Shown here: positions 32,893-34,548 of the stretch, piece by piece
Layout: each line of letters opens with the position of its first letter
How positions within the stretch are numbered: position 1 is the stretch's first letter
NCBI GenBank assembly: GCA_029934515.1
Contig: JAOZMB010000019.1
Coordinates: forward strand, 1 to 34,548
Origin: Bacteroidales bacterium
GTDB lineage: Bacteria; Bacteroidota; Bacteroidia; Bacteroidales; JAADGE01
DNA length: 34,548 nucleotides
Direction: 5' to 3'
Made by a program: the position numbers and the translations under genes
Notes under the pieces: generated by a model
Seen by the model: the letters and a program-made list of their open reading frames with translations, nothing else
Told to the model about the DNA's origin: nothing
Database searches by the model: none

Positions 32893-34467
32893 ATGAAAAA
32901 AATACTGATAATATTATTAGCTTCTATTTGTTTCGGAACAACATTTTCACAACGTTTTAGCGAAACATTCGATAATTATATATCAACAGACGACCTGACT
33001 GATAAATGGATGATTAAAGGAAAGGTGAAATTAGATACAAATTTTTATAGTAGTAAAAATAATAGTATCAAAATAAGCCAAAGTTCTGAAATTATAATAT
33101 CTCGTTTCATCAGCAAACCGGGTAAACTGGAACTTAGTTTAATGACAAAAGGTGCTGGAATATGGAACTTGTCAATTTATATTAGTACAAATACTAATTT
33201 CAATAGCAACGAAAACTGGACAAAAATTAACGAATTTAATACGGACCTAAGCCAAACAACTTTTAGCACAAAAACTTATGATATTAATAAACTAAAAAAA
33301 AATTATTTTATAAAATTAAAATTTGAACTTAACGGCGAAAATTCTTCTTTATATATAGATGATATTATTATTCATAAAATTAGTAAAGATGCAATAGCAA
33401 AAATAAAAGAAGCAGAACAACAAAAAAAACTTAAAAAAGAACGAAAAATAGATTTTGAAAGATTGCTCGTCGATGAAAGTTTTGAAAATGCTGGATACCT
33501 TGTTAAAAATTATAAAAAAACTTACAAAAAAAGAATAAAAACTCTCGGTATGCTTTACGATAAATCAAACGTCATAAAAGTATTATCTGGAACAGCATCG
33601 GCACTTGGAGACTATACGCAACTGTCGAACCCAATGAAATATGAAAAATATAAACAACTGAAAAAAGTTCTCGTTGAAAAATTAGACCCAATAGATACTC
33701 TATTTTATTCAGATGAAATCGAAGGTAAACTCAGCGATTTCTTTAAGAAAATTGAAAACCCTTTGAATATAGCTGTTGGGATTGGAGATATTTTTACAGG
33801 TGGAAGCGTTAGCAAAGTAGTAAGCGGATTCAAAGGACTTATAACAACAGCATACAGCACAGAAAGACTTACAACTCTCGGCGTAAGACGAAGAAACATA
33901 AGTATAGAACAAAAAAAAGGTGTAAAACTGTATCTCGAAACGAAAGATTTTTTCGAAGACGTTGAAAAACAAAATCTTAAAACATTAAAATTAAATATTG
34001 CAATTTATGATATTTACGAGAGTTCCAAAAAATTAAATACTGAAATAGAACAACTTTTTATTGAATATACAGCGCTTGCAAATATTGTTATTACAAAAGA
34101 CGAAGTTATTAATATTAGCAAAAACCAGAACTATACAAAATTTAACAAAGAGGTAGATATTTTCTTTAAAATAATGCTTGGTAGAAGAAATAATTTTGAT
34201 GCAAAATATATTGCAAAACAAACAAAAGAAATTGATGTTTTGTTTAAGAAAATTGAAAATTGCATTTCTAAATATGATAAACTGTCAAATAGTATGAGCA
34301 GTTTTTTTGTCGATTTTAATAAACAATTAGGTGGTAGCTGTCCGTATAGAAATATTACAGAAAAAGATATAATTTTTTGGAACTCAAAAGTGCTTAAAAT
34401 TCAGGAAACATTAAAAGACGTGGAAAAAACATTTAATAAATCATATATGGATATTAATTTTAAATAG
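32893..34467 (+). CDS. Exported protein: N-terminal jelly-roll plus helical domain with hydrophobic Gly-rich segment
   Basis: The 524-residue protein has a signal peptide (MKKILIILLASICFGTTFSQ). Residues about 20-165 resemble adhesive jelly-roll domains of Bacteroidetes secreted proteins: FSETFDNYIS-x-DDLTDKW, an alternating strand pattern, and the closing SSLYIDDIIIHKIS. A charged coiled coil (about 168-190) leads to a domain that appears almost wholly helical. In it lies a distinct Gly/hydrophobic stretch at about 291-326 (NPLNIAVGIGDIFTGGSVSK and VVSGFKGLITTAYS) in otherwise polar helices, which could be a membrane-inserting hairpin or a buried core helix. No known family was recognised for the helical part. 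The gene has its own promoter and is the last in the window. Confidence 0.8.
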   Translation: MKKILIILLASICFGTTFSQRFSETFDNYISTDDLTDKWMIKGKVKLDTNFYSSKNNSIKISQSSEIIISRFISKPGKLELSLMTKGAGIWNLSIYISTNTNFNSNENWTKINEFNTDLSQTTFSTKTYDINKLKKNYFIKLKFELNGENSSLYIDDIIIHKISKDAIAKIKEAEQQKKLKKERKIDFERLLVDESFENAGYLVKNYKKTYKKRIKTLGMLYDKSNVIKVLSGTASALGDYTQLSNPMKYEKYKQLKKVLVEKLDPIDTLFYSDEIEGKLSDFFKKIENPLNIAVGIGDIFTGGSVSKVVSGFKGLITTAYSTERLTTLGVRRRNISIEQKKGVKLYLETKDFFEDVEKQNLKTLKLNIAIYDIYESSKKLNTEIEQLFIEYTALANIVITKDEVINISKNQNYTKFNKEVDIFFKIMLGRRNNFDAKYIAKQTKEIDVLFKKIENCISKYDKLSNSMSSFFVDFNKQLGGSCPYRNITEKDIIFWNSKVLKIQETLKDVEKTFNKSYMDINFK

Positions 34468-34468
34468 A

Positions 34469-34548
34469 AATTCGTAATTCATAATTCGATTCATAATTCG
34501 TAATTCATAATTCATAATTCATAATTCATAATTCATAATTCATAATTC
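34469..34548. repeat. AATTCAT heptamer array (runs off the window)
   Basis: It begins AATTCGTAATTCATAATTCG and becomes a regular AATTCAT array of about ten units to the last base. The same heptamers form the right end of family A, so the array may be an expanded version of that end. It lies 2 bp after a stop codon. Confidence 0.85.

Noticed and set aside
34469-34548. CRISPR array
   Set aside because: The 7-bp unit has no spacers. It is a simple tandem repeat, and no cas gene is present.

Overview
The window reads as AT-rich chromosomal DNA (GC roughly 30% or lower by eye) of a Bacteroidota bacterium, probably a Bacteroidales-like environmental lineage. The support is the gene families (DUF2027-Smr protein, C45 acyltransferase-like Ntn hydrolase, M16 pseudo-peptidase with an extra C-terminal domain, DUF2147, WG-repeat protein, OmpP1/FadL-like porin), very weak Shine-Dalgarno signals, and several promoters of the Bacteroidetes type (TTTG, 17-20 bp, TAnnTTTG). 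No rRNA, tRNA, CRISPR array, phage or conjugation module was seen.

Layout: 1-1363 is the 3' part of a type IIG-like DNA methyltransferase/restriction gene cut by the window edge. 1457-4390 encodes a Ser/Asn/Arg-rich lipoprotein and a FadL-like outer-membrane protein. 4724-9172 (minus strand) holds an M16-family pseudo-peptidase, ApbE flavin transferase and PPK2. 9570-14035 holds PepD dipeptidase, a lone receiver protein and a PAS-GAF-kinase-receiver-HPt hybrid sensor. 14406-16169 is a small toxin-antitoxin island: MNT/HEPN with a remnant of a second MNT gene, then UPF0175/DUF3368-PIN. 16363-21603 is housekeeping: a phosphofructokinase with PPi-type residues, DUF2027-Smr, QueA and a C45-family hydrolase. 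21604-22190 is a decayed insertion sequence beside a broken GNAT gene. 22191-26796 is a loose envelope/polysaccharide block (GT2, DUF2147, CysC, TPR protein, Wzz-like protein). 26796-28588 has a pseudogene, a second IS remnant and an AAA ATPase. 28934-34467 encodes a 27-repeat WG protein and a two-part exported protein, and the window ends in an AATTCAT heptamer array.

The most unusual feature is intergenic. Family A is a roughly 84-105 bp repeat with five good copies in both orientations plus a diverged tandem copy. One copy supplies the end of the GT2 reading frame, one truncates an Rpn-like gene, and one is bounded by an 11-bp direct repeat. Family B is a TA-flanked, MITE-like element with terminal inverted repeats, in copies from 133 bp down to a 42-bp pure hairpin that sits as the terminator between two convergent genes. 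Family C is a hairpin with a CTGTCGG stem found at the 3' ends of three genes. Together with two remnants of the same IS, they indicate past activity of small non-autonomous elements. I saw no gene cluster that I can call a new biological system; the repeat families, the duplicated MNT junction and the exported protein at 32893 deserve the closest look.
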